DNA of 64,000 nt from Micrococcus sp. 2A (GCF_039519235.1 NZ_CP154351.1:1984001-2048000), one strand, 5' to 3'. Shown: positions 28,004 to 37,045, numbered from the stretch's first letter. Program-made: numbers and translations. Notes: a model not told the origin generated them from the letters alone.

Positions 28004-28914
28004 CAGGCGGCGCTCCTCTCGGCGCAGACGTGGCACCGGTGGTCGGGGTGGGCCGCGGCGCAGGCGGCGCAGCGGACCTCGAGGGTGGTGCAGGCGGGGT
28101 CGGCGCAGTTGCGCAGGTCCGAGGTGGGCTCGCCGCACAGGTGGCAGCGGCCGATGGTCTCGGCGTCGTCGGTGAAGCGGGTGGCCATGCGCCGGTCGAA
28201 GACGGCGAGCTCGCCGCGCCACAGGCCGGCGTCGCCGAAGGCCTCCCCATAGCGGACGATCCCGCCCTCGAGCTGGTAGACCTCGGCGAAGCCGCGGTCC
28301 TTGAGCAGGGCGGAGAGGACCTCGCAGCGCACCCCGCCGGTGCAGTAGGCGACGACGGGCGCGTCCTTGAGGTGGTCCAGGGCGCCGGAGTCGACGGCGG
28401 CCAGCAGGTCCCGCGTGGTCTCCGCCTGGGGCACCACGGCCCCCTCGAACCGGCCGATGGCGGCCTCGACGCTGTTGCGCCCGTCCAGGAACCGGACGGG
28501 GCTGTCCGTGGCGGCGCGCTCGGCGACGAGGTCCGCGAGCTGCTGCGGCGTGAGATGCTCCCCCGTGCCGACCACGCCTCGCTCGTCCACCCGGATCCGC
28601 TCGGGGGCGCCGAAGGCGACGAGCTCGGGGCGGACCTTCACGGAGAGGCGGGGGAAGTCCGCCGCGGAGCCCGCGGACCACGTGACGTCGAGAGCGCGGA
28701 ACGTGGGGTGCTCGCGCGTGGCCCTGACGTAGGCCTTCACCGCCTCGACCGGCCCACCGACCGTGCCGTTGATGCCCTGCGGGGAGACGATGATCCGGCC
28801 GGTCAGGCCCAGGGAGGCCGCCAGGGTGCGCTGCCACAGCCGCACGGCCTCGGGATCGGCGAGCGGCGTGAAGCGGTAGTAGAGCGCGATGCGGGAGACG
28901 GGGGAAGGACTCAC
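28003..28914 (-). CDS. trhO: tRNA uridine(34) hydroxylase, rhodanese family (TrhO/YceA)
   Basis: 303 aa. An N-terminal acylphosphatase-like region ([34 protein letters not shown]) is followed by a rhodanese domain with the catalytic loop [10 protein letters not shown] near 208-217. A Cys-rich zinc-ribbon tail (CHLCGEP, CADPAC, CAAC, CHVC) follows. Enzymes of this family make 5-hydroxyuridine at tRNA position 34. The start is a GTG at 28914, 6 nt after TACCCT (leaderless). Confidence 0.9.
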   Translation of the reverse strand: MSPSPVSRIALYYRFTPLADPEAVRLWQRTLAASLGLTGRIIVSPQGINGTVGGPVEAVKAYVRATREHPTFRALDVTWSAGSAADFPRLSVKVRPELVAFGAPERIRVDERGVVGTGEHLTPQQLADLVAERAATDSPVRFLDGRNSVEAAIGRFEGAVVPQAETTRDLLAAVDSGALDHLKDAPVVAYCTGGVRCEVLSALLKDRGFAEVYQLEGGIVRYGEAFGDAGLWRGELAVFDRRMATRFTDDAETIGRCHLCGEPTSDLRNCADPACTTLEVRCAACAAAHPDHRCHVCAERSAA

Positions 28915-29017
28915 CGGTCCAGGGTAGGTCCCGGCGCGGCACCGCCTCTGTGGCCTCGGATGTTGCAATGGGGTCACGGGTGTTCCCGTGACGGCGGTCA
29001 CACCCTAGCCTCGTGTC
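28915..29017. promoter_or_regulatory. Divergent promoter region trhO / acetyltransferase with operator-like palindrome
   Basis: TACCCT on the minus strand (28921-28926) serves trhO and TAGCCT (29006-29011) serves the acetyltransferase, both 6 nt from their start codons. A perfect palindrome GTCACGGG-TGTT-CCCGTGAC occupies 28973-28992. Confidence 0.5.
28987..29002 (-). promoter_or_regulatory. Crp/GlxR-like site
   Basis: Read on the minus strand this is TGTGACCGCCGTCACG, one mismatch from TGTGA-N6-TCACA. It ends 3 nt before the -10 box of the acetyltransferase gene, overlapping where a -35 element would be. Confidence 0.4.
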
Positions 29018-29791
29018 ATGACGCAGCATCTGGACACGGCACTGGTGGACACCTGGTTCGAGGCGTGGGCCCGTTCGCGCGGCTACCGGACCGACACGGA
29101 GGGCGGCCGGCGCGCGGCGCTGCGCACGCAGCGCCCCGCCCGCATGATCCCCGGCGGCTCCGGCCGGGCCTCGCTGGACGTCCCCGCCACGTGGGAGCAC
29201 GTCCTCGTGACGCCGGGCCAGGAGGAGCTGGACGCGCTGGAGCCCATCCTCGACGACGCACCCGACTCCCTCGTCACCGTGTTCGGGGAGGCCGAGGGGG
29301 ACCTCGCCGGCCTCGGCCTGGCCTGCCAGGTGGACGCCGAGCGGCTCATGGCCCTCGAGATGGACCCCGAACTGCTCGACGTCGAGCCGCCGCTGCTCCC
29401 GGAGGGGTACGAGGCCCGCGTGGACGAGCCCGTGGACGGCAGCCGCCGCCTGCGCGTGGTGGCCGTGGGGGCCTCCACGGCGCCCGAGGGCGAGGAGGAG
29501 CTCGCCGCGCTCGGCTGGGTCACGTTCCAGGACGCCACCGCCGTCTACGACCGCATCTGGACCGCGCCGAACCACCGGCGCCGCGGCATGGGCTCCCTCG
29601 TGATGCGCCACCTGACCAGCGAGGTGATGAGCGAGGGCGAGGTCCGCCGCGGCCTGCTCGTGGCCTCCCCGGACGGCCAGAAGCTCTACGCCCACCTCGG
29701 CTGGACCGATCTGGCTCCGGTGGCCATCTTCAGCCGCGACCGTGTCGAGGGCGCCGCGACCCCCGAGCACACGGGCACCATGGGTGGGTGA
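29018..29791 (+). CDS. GNAT family N-acetyltransferase
   Basis: 257 aa. The C-terminal half carries the acetyl-CoA binding segment DRIWTAPNHRRRGMGSLVMRHL (R-R-x-G-x-G/A type) and LLVASPDGQKLYAHLGW, which defines a GNAT fold. The N-terminal 120 residues are a divergent half-domain. The substrate is unknown. The ATG at 29018 is 6 nt from TAGCCT. It overlaps the helicase start by 4 nt, so the two are co-transcribed. Confidence 0.82.
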   Translation: MTQHLDTALVDTWFEAWARSRGYRTDTEGGRRAALRTQRPARMIPGGSGRASLDVPATWEHVLVTPGQEELDALEPILDDAPDSLVTVFGEAEGDLAGLGLACQVDAERLMALEMDPELLDVEPPLLPEGYEARVDEPVDGSRRLRVVAVGASTAPEGEEELAALGWVTFQDATAVYDRIWTAPNHRRRGMGSLVMRHLTSEVMSEGEVRRGLLVASPDGQKLYAHLGWTDLAPVAIFSRDRVEGAATPEHTGTMGG

Positions 29792-32241
29792 CCCCGCCGC
29801 CCCCGCCCTCTGACGTCCCCGCGCCATGGGAGGACCCGGCCGCCGGGTGGGACGTGCCCGCGCCCCCGGCCGCTCCCGACCACGCGCGCGCGGCCCTCGC
29901 CACGGCGCTCGGGCGCCGCATGCTGCCGGAGCAGGTGCTGCACGTGCGCACGGTCCCGTCCCGCGCGGCGCGCCCCGTCGACTGGCCGGCGGGCACACCG
30001 GAGGGGCTGGTCGAGGCCTTCGCGGCCCGGGGCGTCGAGCGGCCCTGGGCCCACCAGGTGGAGGCCGCCCTCGCCCTGGCACAGGGCGCGCACACGGTGC
30101 TGGCGACGGGGACGGCGTCGGGCAAGTCCCTCGGCTACCAGCTGGCGGTGGGCACGGCCCTGGCCGCCGACCCGAACGCCACCGTGCTCTACCTGGCACC
30201 GACCAAGGCCCTCGCCGCCGACCAGCTGGCGTCGTGGCGCGCCCTCGAGCGCGACGGCGCCCGCTGGCTGCGCGCCGCCCCCTACGACGGGGACACCGCT
30301 CCCCAGGACCGGGTCTGGGCGCGGGAGCACGCGAACATCCTGCTGACCAACCCGGACATGCTGCACGTGGGGATCCTGCCGCACCACGAGCGGTGGGCCG
30401 TGTTCTTCCGGAACCTGACGCACGTGATCGTCGACGAGTCGCACACGTACCGCGGGGTGTTCGGCTCGCAGGTGGGCATCCTGCTGCGCCGCCTGCGCCG
30501 GGTGGCGGCGCACTGCCGGGGCGAACGCCCCGAGACCGTGTTCGTGGGCGCCTCCGCCACCTCGGCGGACCCGGCCGCGCACTTCACCACGCTGATCGGT
30601 GCGCCCGCGAGGGCGGTGACGGAGGACGGCTCCCCCCACGGCGCGGTGCACGTGGGCTTCTGGCAGCCCGAGCTGACCGACCGGCGGGGCGAGAACGGCG
30701 CTCCCGTGCGGCGCTCGGCCATGGCGACCGCCGCCGACCTCGTCACCGACCTCGCCCTCCAGCAGACCCGCACCCTCGCGTTCATCACATCCCGACGCGG
30801 CGCGGAGGCGATCGCGGGCACCGCGAAGCGTCAGCTCGAGGAGGTCGAGGCCGGACTCGGCACCCGGATCGCGGCGTACCGCTCCGGCTACCTGCCGGAG
30901 GAGCGGCGCGCGCTCGAAGAGGCCCTCCGCTCGGGGCGGCTGCTCGGCATGGCCTCGACCCCGGCGCTCGAGATGGGGATCGACGTGGCCGGGCTCGACG
31001 CCGTGGTGGTGGCCGGCTGGCCCGGGACCCGCGCGTCCTTCTTCCAGCAGATCGGCCGGGCCGGGCGCGGCGGTCAGGACGCGCTCGCGTTCTTCGTGGC
31101 CTCCGACGACCCGCTCGACACCTTCGTGGTGGACCACCCCGAGGCCGTGTTCGACCTGGGCGTGGAGGACACCGTGGTGGACCCGCAGAACCCGCACCTG
31201 CTCGGCCCCCAGCTGTGCGCCGCCGCCGCTGAGCTGCCGATCACCCCGGACGCGCTCGGCTGGTTCGGCACGCCGGCGCGCGTACGGGAGCTGCTCGACG
31301 CCCTCGTGGCGCAGGGCCTGCTGCGCCGGCGCCCCGCAGGCTGGTTCTGGACGCACGCCGAGCACGCGGCCGGACTGGTCTCCCTCCGCGACGACGGCGG
31401 CGGCCCCATGGACATCATCGACGTCGAGTCCGGGGCACTGCTGGGCACGATGGACTCCCCGCAGACCCACTACCAGGCGCACCCGGGCGCGGTGTACGTG
31501 CACCAGGACCGCACGTTCCTCGTGGAGGACCTCGACGAGGACGCCCACGCCGTGCTCGTCACGCGCGCGTGGCCGGACTTCACGACGCAGGCCCGGGACG
31601 TCACGGAGATCGAGATCGTGGCCGTGGAGCGTCGGCTCGACGCGCACGGCAGCTCCCTGCGCTGGTGCCTGGGCGACGTGCAGGTGCGCACGCAGGTGGT
31701 CTCCTTCCAGCGCAAGGCCCTGCTCTCCGGCGAGGTGCTCGGCGAGGAGCCGCTCGATCTGCCGGCCCGGGACCTGTTCACCTCCGCCGTGTGGTTCCAG
31801 GCCTCCTCCGAGGAGCTCGTGGCGGCGGGCCTGACGATGGACCGGCTGCCCGGCGCCCTGCACGCGGCCGAGCACGCCATGATCGGGATGATGCCCCTGG
31901 TGGCCTCGAATGACCGCTGGGACATCGGCGGCGTGTCCATGGTGCTGCACCCGGACACCGGCTCGCCCGCGGTGTTCGTGTACGACGGCCGCCCCGGCGG
32001 GGCGGGCTTCGCGGAGCGCGGCTTCGAGCAGGCGCGCCGCTGGGTCACGGCGACGGCGGCCGCGATTCACACGTGCGAGTGCCCGGAGGGCTGCCCCTCC
32101 TGCGTGCAGTCCCCCAAGTGCGGCAACCGCAACAGCCCCCTGGACAAGGCCGGGGCGCTGACGGTGCTGCGCTTCCTGATCGAGCGGTTCGATGCGCTCG
32201 CGGAGGTGGACGTGGGTGAGCCGGAGGCGGCCGAGGACTGA
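29788..32241 (+). CDS. DEAD/DEAH-box helicase of the SftH/MrfA type
   Basis: 817-aa superfamily 2 helicase. Q-like/motif I LATGTASGKSLGYQ near 107-120, motif II DESH near 216, motif III GASATS, and motif VI QQIGRAGRGGQ are complete. The C-terminal DUF1998-type region has four Cys, CECPEGCPSC followed by KCGN, which bind zinc in MrfA of Bacillus and match the tetracysteine signature of mycobacterial SftH, a 3'-5' DNA helicase. A role in DNA repair is inferred. The start is a GTG at 29788 (GTGA overlap). It stands next to the Tad genes, as in mycobacteria (Rv3649 position). Confidence 0.9.
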   Translation: MTPPPPPSDVPAPWEDPAAGWDVPAPPAAPDHARAALATALGRRMLPEQVLHVRTVPSRAARPVDWPAGTPEGLVEAFAARGVERPWAHQVEAALALAQGAHTVLATGTASGKSLGYQLAVGTALAADPNATVLYLAPTKALAADQLASWRALERDGARWLRAAPYDGDTAPQDRVWAREHANILLTNPDMLHVGILPHHERWAVFFRNLTHVIVDESHTYRGVFGSQVGILLRRLRRVAAHCRGERPETVFVGASATSADPAAHFTTLIGAPARAVTEDGSPHGAVHVGFWQPELTDRRGENGAPVRRSAMATAADLVTDLALQQTRTLAFITSRRGAEAIAGTAKRQLEEVEAGLGTRIAAYRSGYLPEERRALEEALRSGRLLGMASTPALEMGIDVAGLDAVVVAGWPGTRASFFQQIGRAGRGGQDALAFFVASDDPLDTFVVDHPEAVFDLGVEDTVVDPQNPHLLGPQLCAAAAELPITPDALGWFGTPARVRELLDALVAQGLLRRRPAGWFWTHAEHAAGLVSLRDDGGGPMDIIDVESGALLGTMDSPQTHYQAHPGAVYVHQDRTFLVEDLDEDAHAVLVTRAWPDFTTQARDVTEIEIVAVERRLDAHGSSLRWCLGDVQVRTQVVSFQRKALLSGEVLGEEPLDLPARDLFTSAVWFQASSEELVAAGLTMDRLPGALHAAEHAMIGMMPLVASNDRWDIGGVSMVLHPDTGSPAVFVYDGRPGGAGFAERGFEQARRWVTATAAAIHTCECPEGCPSCVQSPKCGNRNSPLDKAGALTVLRFLIERFDALAEVDVGEPEAAED

Positions 32242-32249
32242 CCGCCTCC

Positions 32250-32639
32250 TCACCGCACCGAGGGCGGGCCGGCCACGGCCACCGCGCGGGCGGGCGGCAG
32301 CGGCACCCGGGCCACCTCCACCTCGACGCGCACCGAGCCCTGCGGGGACGCCGAGCAGTCCAGCACCCGGGCGTGGTTCCGCTCGGCCGTCTCCGCGGCG
32401 AGGGCGCACGGCTCCTGCGCGGTGATCCCGCGGCGGGCGTCCGAGGCCGCGAGCGCGGCGAGGTCCGCCGCGCCGGCCGCCTGCGACGCGGTGACGGAGG
32501 CCGCGCCCAGGGCGGCCACCGCGATCACGAGCGACGCCCCGAGGGCCACCGTGCCGAGGGCCGTGACCCCGCCCGCGCCGCGTTCGTCGGCGAGGGCCTG
32601 CCGTGCCCTGGCCGGCGCACCGCCGCGGTGCGGGGTCAC
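32250..32639 (-). CDS. TadE-like helicase/secretion-neighbourhood protein
   Basis: 129 aa. A basic N-terminus, ADERGAGGVTALGTVALGA and one membrane helix (about 18-45) give a pilin-like N-terminus. The C-terminal domain is small, with two Cys (ITAQEPCALA; VLDCSASPQG) that may pair. It belongs to the Rv3654c-type proteins found at actinobacterial Tad loci next to the helicase. The GTG at 32639 overlaps the TadE stop (GTGA). Last gene of the Tad operon. Confidence 0.8.
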   Translation of the reverse strand: MTPHRGGAPARARQALADERGAGGVTALGTVALGASLVIAVAALGAASVTASQAAGAADLAALAASDARRGITAQEPCALAAETAERNHARVLDCSASPQGSVRVEVEVARVPLPPARAVAVAGPPSVR

Positions 32640-33016
32640 GACGCCTCCCCCGGGTTCGGATGCTGCAGCGGCGCCGCCGCACCGGCCTCGAGCGCGATCG
32701 GCTCGATCCACCCCAGCGGGCCCGGGCCGGGATGGCTCACGGTCACGGTCACCCAGCCGTCCCCCTCCTCGTGCGCCAGGCGGGCCTCCTCCCCCGCCAT
32801 GCGCTCGACGGTCCTCCTGGCCTCGCCGACGTCGTCTCCGCGGGCGAGGAGGCGCGCCGCCGACGCCGCTGCGTCCCCGTTGCGCACCTGCTGGACGGAG
32901 GCGGCCCCGGCGAGGACCACGGCCACGAGGATGAGCACGACCGCCGGCAGCAGGGCCGCGTACTCGGCCGTGACGGCGCCGCGCTCGCCTGCCGACGCGG
33001 TGCGGGGGCGGGGCAT
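32636..33016 (-). CDS. TadE-family pseudopilin
   Basis: 126 aa. ERGAVTAEYAALLPAVVLI is the TadE signature (Gly-x-x-Thr-Ala/Val-Glu-Tyr then a hydrophobic helix, about 12-35); the short exported domain follows. The prepilin-type Glu and Tyr are present, so processing by a TadV-like peptidase is expected, but none is encoded here. The start is the ATG at 33016; an upstream GTG at 33121 would place the start before a strong hairpin and is less likely. Confidence 0.8.
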   Translation of the reverse strand: MPRPRTASAGERGAVTAEYAALLPAVVLILVAVVLAGAASVQQVRNGDAAASAARLLARGDDVGEARRTVERMAGEEARLAHEEGDGWVTVTVSHPGPGPLGWIEPIALEAGAAAPLQHPNPGEAS

Positions 33017-33059
33017 GGCCGCCTCAGGACGAGGCGCGTCCGATTCACGACGGGGCACG

Positions 33060-33098
33060 GCCCCGGCCCGGCCACCGCGGGGGTGTCCGGGCCGGGGC
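33060..33098 (-). terminator. Hairpin between flp-like gene and TadE
   Basis: Perfect 12-bp stem GCCCCGGCCCGG / CCGGGCCGGGGC with a 15-nt loop just after the Flp-like stop. It probably ends or attenuates transcription so that the pilin is made in excess over TadE. Confidence 0.55.
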
Positions 33099-33113
33099 GC
33101 GCCGTTGCGGGAC

Positions 33114-33326
33114 TCAGTCACGCTTGAGGGCCTCGGCGATGATGTCCTTGAGCATCTCCTGCACCTCGGGGCTGGTGAGCAGGACGGCCAGGACGCCGGC
33201 GAAGCCGACGGCGGCGAGCGTGAGGATGCCGTACTCGGCGGTCTGGGCGCCGGTCTCGTCCTCGAGGCGCTCGCGGCCGACGAGATCGGTCAGGGCCAGG
33301 TGCAGGGCGGTGGAGAGCTGGGTCAT
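33114..33326 (-). CDS. Flp-pilin-like DUF4244 protein
   Basis: 70 aa. LEDETGAQTAEYGILTLAAVGFAGVLAVLL (written here as a landmark: DETGAQTAEYGILTLAAV at about 23-40) is the Flp/DUF4244 cleavage and helix region; the C-terminal tail is short. It is the presumed major pilin of the locus, corresponding to Rv3656c. The ATG at 33326 has CCAGGAGGAACCCC directly upstream, the strongest ribosome site of the operon. Confidence 0.85.
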   Translation of the reverse strand: MTQLSTALHLALTDLVGRERLEDETGAQTAEYGILTLAAVGFAGVLAVLLTSPEVQEMLKDIIAEALKRD

Positions 33327-33498
33327 GGGGTTCCTCCTGGAAGGGCGGCCCTCGGTGCGAGGGCGGTGGGACGGTCCGGTGCGGGCCGCTGATCCCAGAC
33401 TGCGCGGGACGGCGTCCGCCGCGCTCGCCGCGCCCGCCGGCCGGGGACGACCGCCCCGCGCCGGGCGGCCTGTGCAGGAGCGATCAGGCGCCCGCGCG

Positions 33499-34584
33499 TC
33501 ACGGGCCCGCCGTGAGCAGGGCGATCACCATGGGGATCACGCCCCAGCACACGAACGCCGGCAGCAGGCACAGGCTCAGCGGCACCACGAGCCGCACGGC
33601 GAGCTCCTCCGCGGCCCGCTCGTCCGCGCGCCGCGACTGCTGGCGCACCGCGGCGGCCGTCTCCGTCAGCGCACGGGCTCCAGCCATGCCGCTGCGGTGC
33701 AGGGGACGCAGCCAGGCCGCCACCTCCGTCCACAGCGGATCCTGCGCCACGGGCTCCCACGCCTCCTCCCACGGGCGGCCCCAGCGCAGCAGGGCCGTCA
33801 CGGCGCGCAGGGCGTGCGCGTCCGGCAGCGCACGGGCGAGGTCGTCGAGGGCCGCGGTGAGCGAGCGGCCCGCCGCGAGGAGCGGGGCCACGAGGTCCAG
33901 GACGACGGCGGGCTCGATCGACCCGGTCGGCCGGGTCGCCCGGGCGACGAGCAGACGCGTCCACGCCTGGCCGGCAAGCGTGAACAGCAGGCCCAGCACG
34001 CCGATGATCCACCCGAAGGGCGAGGTCAGCAGATCTGCCGGCGACGTGCCCAGCAGCCACGCCATCCCGAGGCCGCCCATGGGCAGCCACTGCAGCAGCC
34101 GGGCGGTCGCGCGGGGCCCCGCCGCGGCGCTGCGGCGGGCGCGGGCCGCGTCGACGGCGGCCTCCAGGGTGTCCGCCAGGCGCGCGGCGAGCGCGGCGGG
34201 CGCGGCCCCCGCACGCCGCCCGGCCGTGAGGGCGGTGTCCACCAGCTCCCAGCCCGGGTCCGGCGGCGCCGCGCGCCCGGGCAGCCGCCGCCACGGACGT
34301 CGCCCCGCACGGTCGGCGCTGCCGCCCACGTCGGAGCAGGGGCCCTCAGCGTCCAGTCCGAGCCGCTCGCGCGCGGCCCGCCGGCGGACGCGGTGGTGGA
34401 GGCAGCAGCCCGGGCGGGGCCGCGCGCAGGCGGGCACGGTCCGGGCGACCTCCGCCCAGGCGCGGTCCGCCGGGAGTCCGGCCCGCAGCAGCGCGGACCA
34501 GCGGCGCAGGACGGCCACGAGCTCCTCGGTCTCCTTCTCCGGATCAGCCCGAGGCCGGAACAGCGGTCCGGGGATCCTCAGCAC
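33499..34584 (-). CDS. Fused TadB/TadC-type secretion system F protein
   Basis: 361 aa. The first half (10-190) has a GspF-type cytoplasmic domain (TEELVAVLRRWSALLRAGL; TALTAGRRAGAAPAAL) and two membrane helices near 190-240. The second half has another GspF-type domain (LVAPLLAAGRSLTAALDDLA) and a C-terminal helix pair. Other actinobacteria encode these as separate tadB and tadC, so this appears to be a fusion or a single surviving chimera. A Cys/Arg-rich stretch (about 50-90) is unusual. The start overlaps tadA by 7 nt. Confidence 0.78.
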   Translation of the reverse strand: MLRIPGPLFRPRADPEKETEELVAVLRRWSALLRAGLPADRAWAEVARTVPACARPRPGCCLHHRVRRRAARERLGLDAEGPCSDVGGSADRAGRRPWRRLPGRAAPPDPGWELVDTALTAGRRAGAAPAALAARLADTLEAAVDAARARRSAAAGPRATARLLQWLPMGGLGMAWLLGTSPADLLTSPFGWIIGVLGLLFTLAGQAWTRLLVARATRPTGSIEPAVVLDLVAPLLAAGRSLTAALDDLARALPDAHALRAVTALLRWGRPWEEAWEPVAQDPLWTEVAAWLRPLHRSGMAGARALTETAAAVRQQSRRADERAAEELAVRLVVPLSLCLLPAFVCWGVIPMVIALLTAGP

Positions 34585-36017
34585 GTGTGCCGGCCCTCGA
34601 GGCGGGCGCGCAGCAGCTCGAGCCCCGGGCCCTCGACCGTGCGTCCCGCGGCACCGCCGCCGTCGTCAGCGGTGCCGTCCTCCCAGGTGAGCGCGGGGAC
34701 CAGGGCGAGCGGCCCCGGGGCGTCCGCGGGGACGGCGAGCTCCACGGGGTGCCGGCCGTGCACGTCCCGGACCACGTGGAGCACGGCGTCCACCCCGGCC
34801 CGGGCCTGGGCGTCCACGGCGGCCGGGCTCCACCCGGCGAGGGAGGCCATCGCGGTGAGGCGGGCGGGCACGTCCGCCGCGGCGTTGGCGTGCAAGGTCC
34901 CCCAGGCACCCTGGTGGCCCGTGTTCAGCGCAGTGAGGACGTCGGTCACCTCGGCGCCGCGGCACTCCCCCACCACGAGCCGGTCCGGGCGCATGCGCAG
35001 CGCGTGGCGGATGAGCTCGGGGAGGGCCACCTCCCCCGCCCCCTCCTCGTTCGCGGCGCGGCACTGCAGCGCCACCACGTGCGGGTGCTCCGGCGCGGCC
35101 TCGAGGGTGTCCTCCACGGTGATGATGCGCTCGTGCGCGGACACCTCGGAGAGGGCCGCCGAGAGCATCGTGGTCTTGCCCGTGCCGGTCGCGCCGCTGA
35201 TGAACACGGTGGCCCGGTGCAGCACCAGCCACTGCACCGCCTCGGCCCAGAGGCCGCCGTCGGGCCAGGACTCGGCGAGCTCCGCGAGCGAGCGGGCACG
35301 CCGTGCGGGCACGCGCAGGCTCAGCACCGTGCCGCCACCGCTGACGGGCGGCAGCACGGCGTGCACGCGGACCCCGCCCACCCGGGCGTCGGCCATCGGG
35401 ACGGCCCCGTCGAGGCGCCGGCCCGCCTGCCCCAGCAGCCGGACCGCGAGCGCGTGGGACGCCTCCGGGTCCAGGCGCGCCGGGCGCCGGATCAGCCCGC
35501 CCGCCCCGTCGGTCCACACGGCACCGCCGCCGTCCACGAGGACGTCCGTGACGCCCTCGACGCCCACCCAGGGGGCGAGCGGGCCGAAGCCGGCGAGCTC
35601 CTCCTCGAGGGCGCGGGCCTGAGCCTCCCGCACGGCGGGGGCCGGCGGGGTCCACGGCCGATCCGGATCGGGGGCGCCGCGGCCGATCCGCCGCCACCAC
35701 GGTGCGGGACGCATGGCATCCGCGCGCCGCTGCGCCTCGGCGTCCGCGAGCACCCGCTCGATCAGCGGACGCAGGTCCGCCTCGGTCGCGGGATCCCCCT
35801 CGGCGCACTGCTCGGCGATCCTGCGGCGCAGCGCGGCGGCGTCGTCCGGCCCCGGGGACGCCGCGGCCAGCGGGGCGGCGGCCGGCGGCGGGGAGGCCGC
35901 GGCCAGCGGGGCGGCGGCCGGCGGCGGATGCCCTGGCCGCGGTGGGTGAAGGCCGGACCGGACGGACGGGCGGGCACGGCGGGGACGGGGTGGGGCATCG
36001 GGCACCCAGGGACGCAT
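34578..36017 (-). CDS. tadA: TadA/CpaF-family ATPase
   Basis: 479-aa type II/IV secretion ATPase that powers Flp/Tad assembly from the cytoplasmic face. Walker A is ISGATGTGKTTMLSAAL, the Asp box is RIITVEDTLEAAPEHPHVV, and Walker B/His box appears as LRMRPDRLVVGECRGAE and GTLHANAAADVPARL. The N-terminal 60 residues are Pro/Ala-rich with two copies of a 12-residue unit (AAASPPPAAAPL). The ATG at 36017 follows CTGGAGGTCCGCC. No Ssd/TadZ-type gene precedes it. Confidence 0.9.
   Translation of the reverse strand: MRPWVPDAPPRPRRARPSVRSGLHPPRPGHPPPAAAPLAAASPPPAAAPLAAASPGPDDAAALRRRIAEQCAEGDPATEADLRPLIERVLADAEAQRRADAMRPAPWWRRIGRGAPDPDRPWTPPAPAVREAQARALEEELAGFGPLAPWVGVEGVTDVLVDGGGAVWTDGAGGLIRRPARLDPEASHALAVRLLGQAGRRLDGAVPMADARVGGVRVHAVLPPVSGGGTVLSLRVPARRARSLAELAESWPDGGLWAEAVQWLVLHRATVFISGATGTGKTTMLSAALSEVSAHERIITVEDTLEAAPEHPHVVALQCRAANEEGAGEVALPELIRHALRMRPDRLVVGECRGAEVTDVLTALNTGHQGAWGTLHANAAADVPARLTAMASLAGWSPAAVDAQARAGVDAVLHVVRDVHGRHPVELAVPADAPGPLALVPALTWEDGTADDGGGAAGRTVEGPGLELLRARLEGRHTC
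35860..35927 (-). repeat. Two direct repeats inside tadA
   Basis: A 32-bp GC-rich unit starts at 35860 and again at 35896 (36-bp period, in frame), encoding the Pro/Ala repeat in the TadA N-terminus. It could vary in copy number between strains. Confidence 0.75.
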
Positions 36018-36256
36018 GGCGGACCTCCAGCGGGACGGCGGGTCCGGCGCCGACGTCGACGGCCGCCGGCCTCCGGCCTCCGCCCAGTCCAGCCGCCGCG
36101 CACGGGGCCCGGCCCGTCCGTGCCCGATTGCGGGGACATGCGAGCCCCGGGCGCCGCCTGTGCAGGAGCCGCCGGGCCTCAGAGGTCTCCGGCGGCACCG
36201 TGCCGCCACCGCCCGGCCCCCTTCAGCCGTGGGATCGCGTCAGCGCCCCTGCCCCG

Positions 36257-37045
36257 TCAGTCGCTGACCGGCTCCCACGTCTCGGCGTCGATCACGCGGC
36301 TCCGGTCCCAGGGCACGGACCAGTCGAGCAGGTCCAGCAGCCGGTCCAGCAGTGCCGCCGTGAACCCCCACACGAGCCGCTCCCCCACGAGGAAGCCGGG
36401 AGTCTCGCCGCGGCGGCCGCCGGGCCGCGCCACCCGGCACCGGTTCTGCGGGGCCACGAGGTCGGCCACGGGCAGGCGGAACACGGCGGCGGCCTCGGCC
36501 TCGTCCACCACGGCCACGCGACCCGGGCGGCACCACCACCCGATCACGGGGTGCACCACGTGGCCGGACACGATCAGGGGCACCGGGGGCAGGACGCCCA
36601 GCACCTCGACGCCGTCCGGATCCAGCCCCGTCTCCTCACGGGCCTCGCGCAGGGCCGTGGCCACCACGTCCGCGTCCTCGGGGTCCACGCGTCCGCCGGG
36701 GAAGGCGATCTGCCCCGCGTGCTGGCGCAGGGTGGACGCGCGCTGCGTGAGCAGGACGTCCACGGCGGGGTGGACGCGGCCGGCGTCGTGGACCGCCGGG
36801 ACGTCGTCGAGTGCGCCGACGAGGATGAGCACGGCCGAGGGGCGCGCCTGCACCGGGCGGGGCCAGTCCAGGCCCCACGCGGAGGCGGCGCCGTCCGGGA
36901 CCGCGGTGAGCGCGGCGGCGTCGTGGCGGCCGGGGACCTCGGCCACGCCCCACCGGGCCGTGAGGGCGGTCAGCTGGTCGCGTGCCCCCGCGATCGAGCC
37001 GGGGAGGGCGGGGGCGGACGCAGGGTGCGCGGCGGGCTCGGTCAT
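36257..37045 (-). CDS. NUDIX hydrolase, CoA pyrophosphatase type
   Basis: 262 aa. VLLTQRASTLRQHAGQIAFPGGRVD followed by DADVVATALREAREETGL is the NUDL form of the NUDIX box (landmarks QHAGQIAFPGGRVD and ALREAREETGL), typical of enzymes that cleave CoA and its derivatives. The region 1-70 is a variable N-terminus. Its place between Tad genes and nth matches Rv3672c. The ATG at 37045 lies 7 nt after TAGCGT (leaderless). A 239-bp stretch between this gene and tadA holds nothing I can identify. Confidence 0.88.
   Translation of the reverse strand: MTEPAAHPASAPALPGSIAGARDQLTALTARWGVAEVPGRHDAAALTAVPDGAASAWGLDWPRPVQARPSAVLILVGALDDVPAVHDAGRVHPAVDVLLTQRASTLRQHAGQIAFPGGRVDPEDADVVATALREAREETGLDPDGVEVLGVLPPVPLIVSGHVVHPVIGWWCRPGRVAVVDEAEAAAVFRLPVADLVAPQNRCRVARPGGRRGETPGFLVGERLVWGFTAALLDRLLDLLDWSVPWDRSRVIDAETWEPVSD

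Noticed and set aside
33017..33121. Longer TadE start at GTG 33121
   Set aside because: It would place a 12-bp GC hairpin inside the coding start and add a Pro/Arg-rich tail not typical of TadE; the ATG at 33016 puts the pilin motif near the N-terminus.
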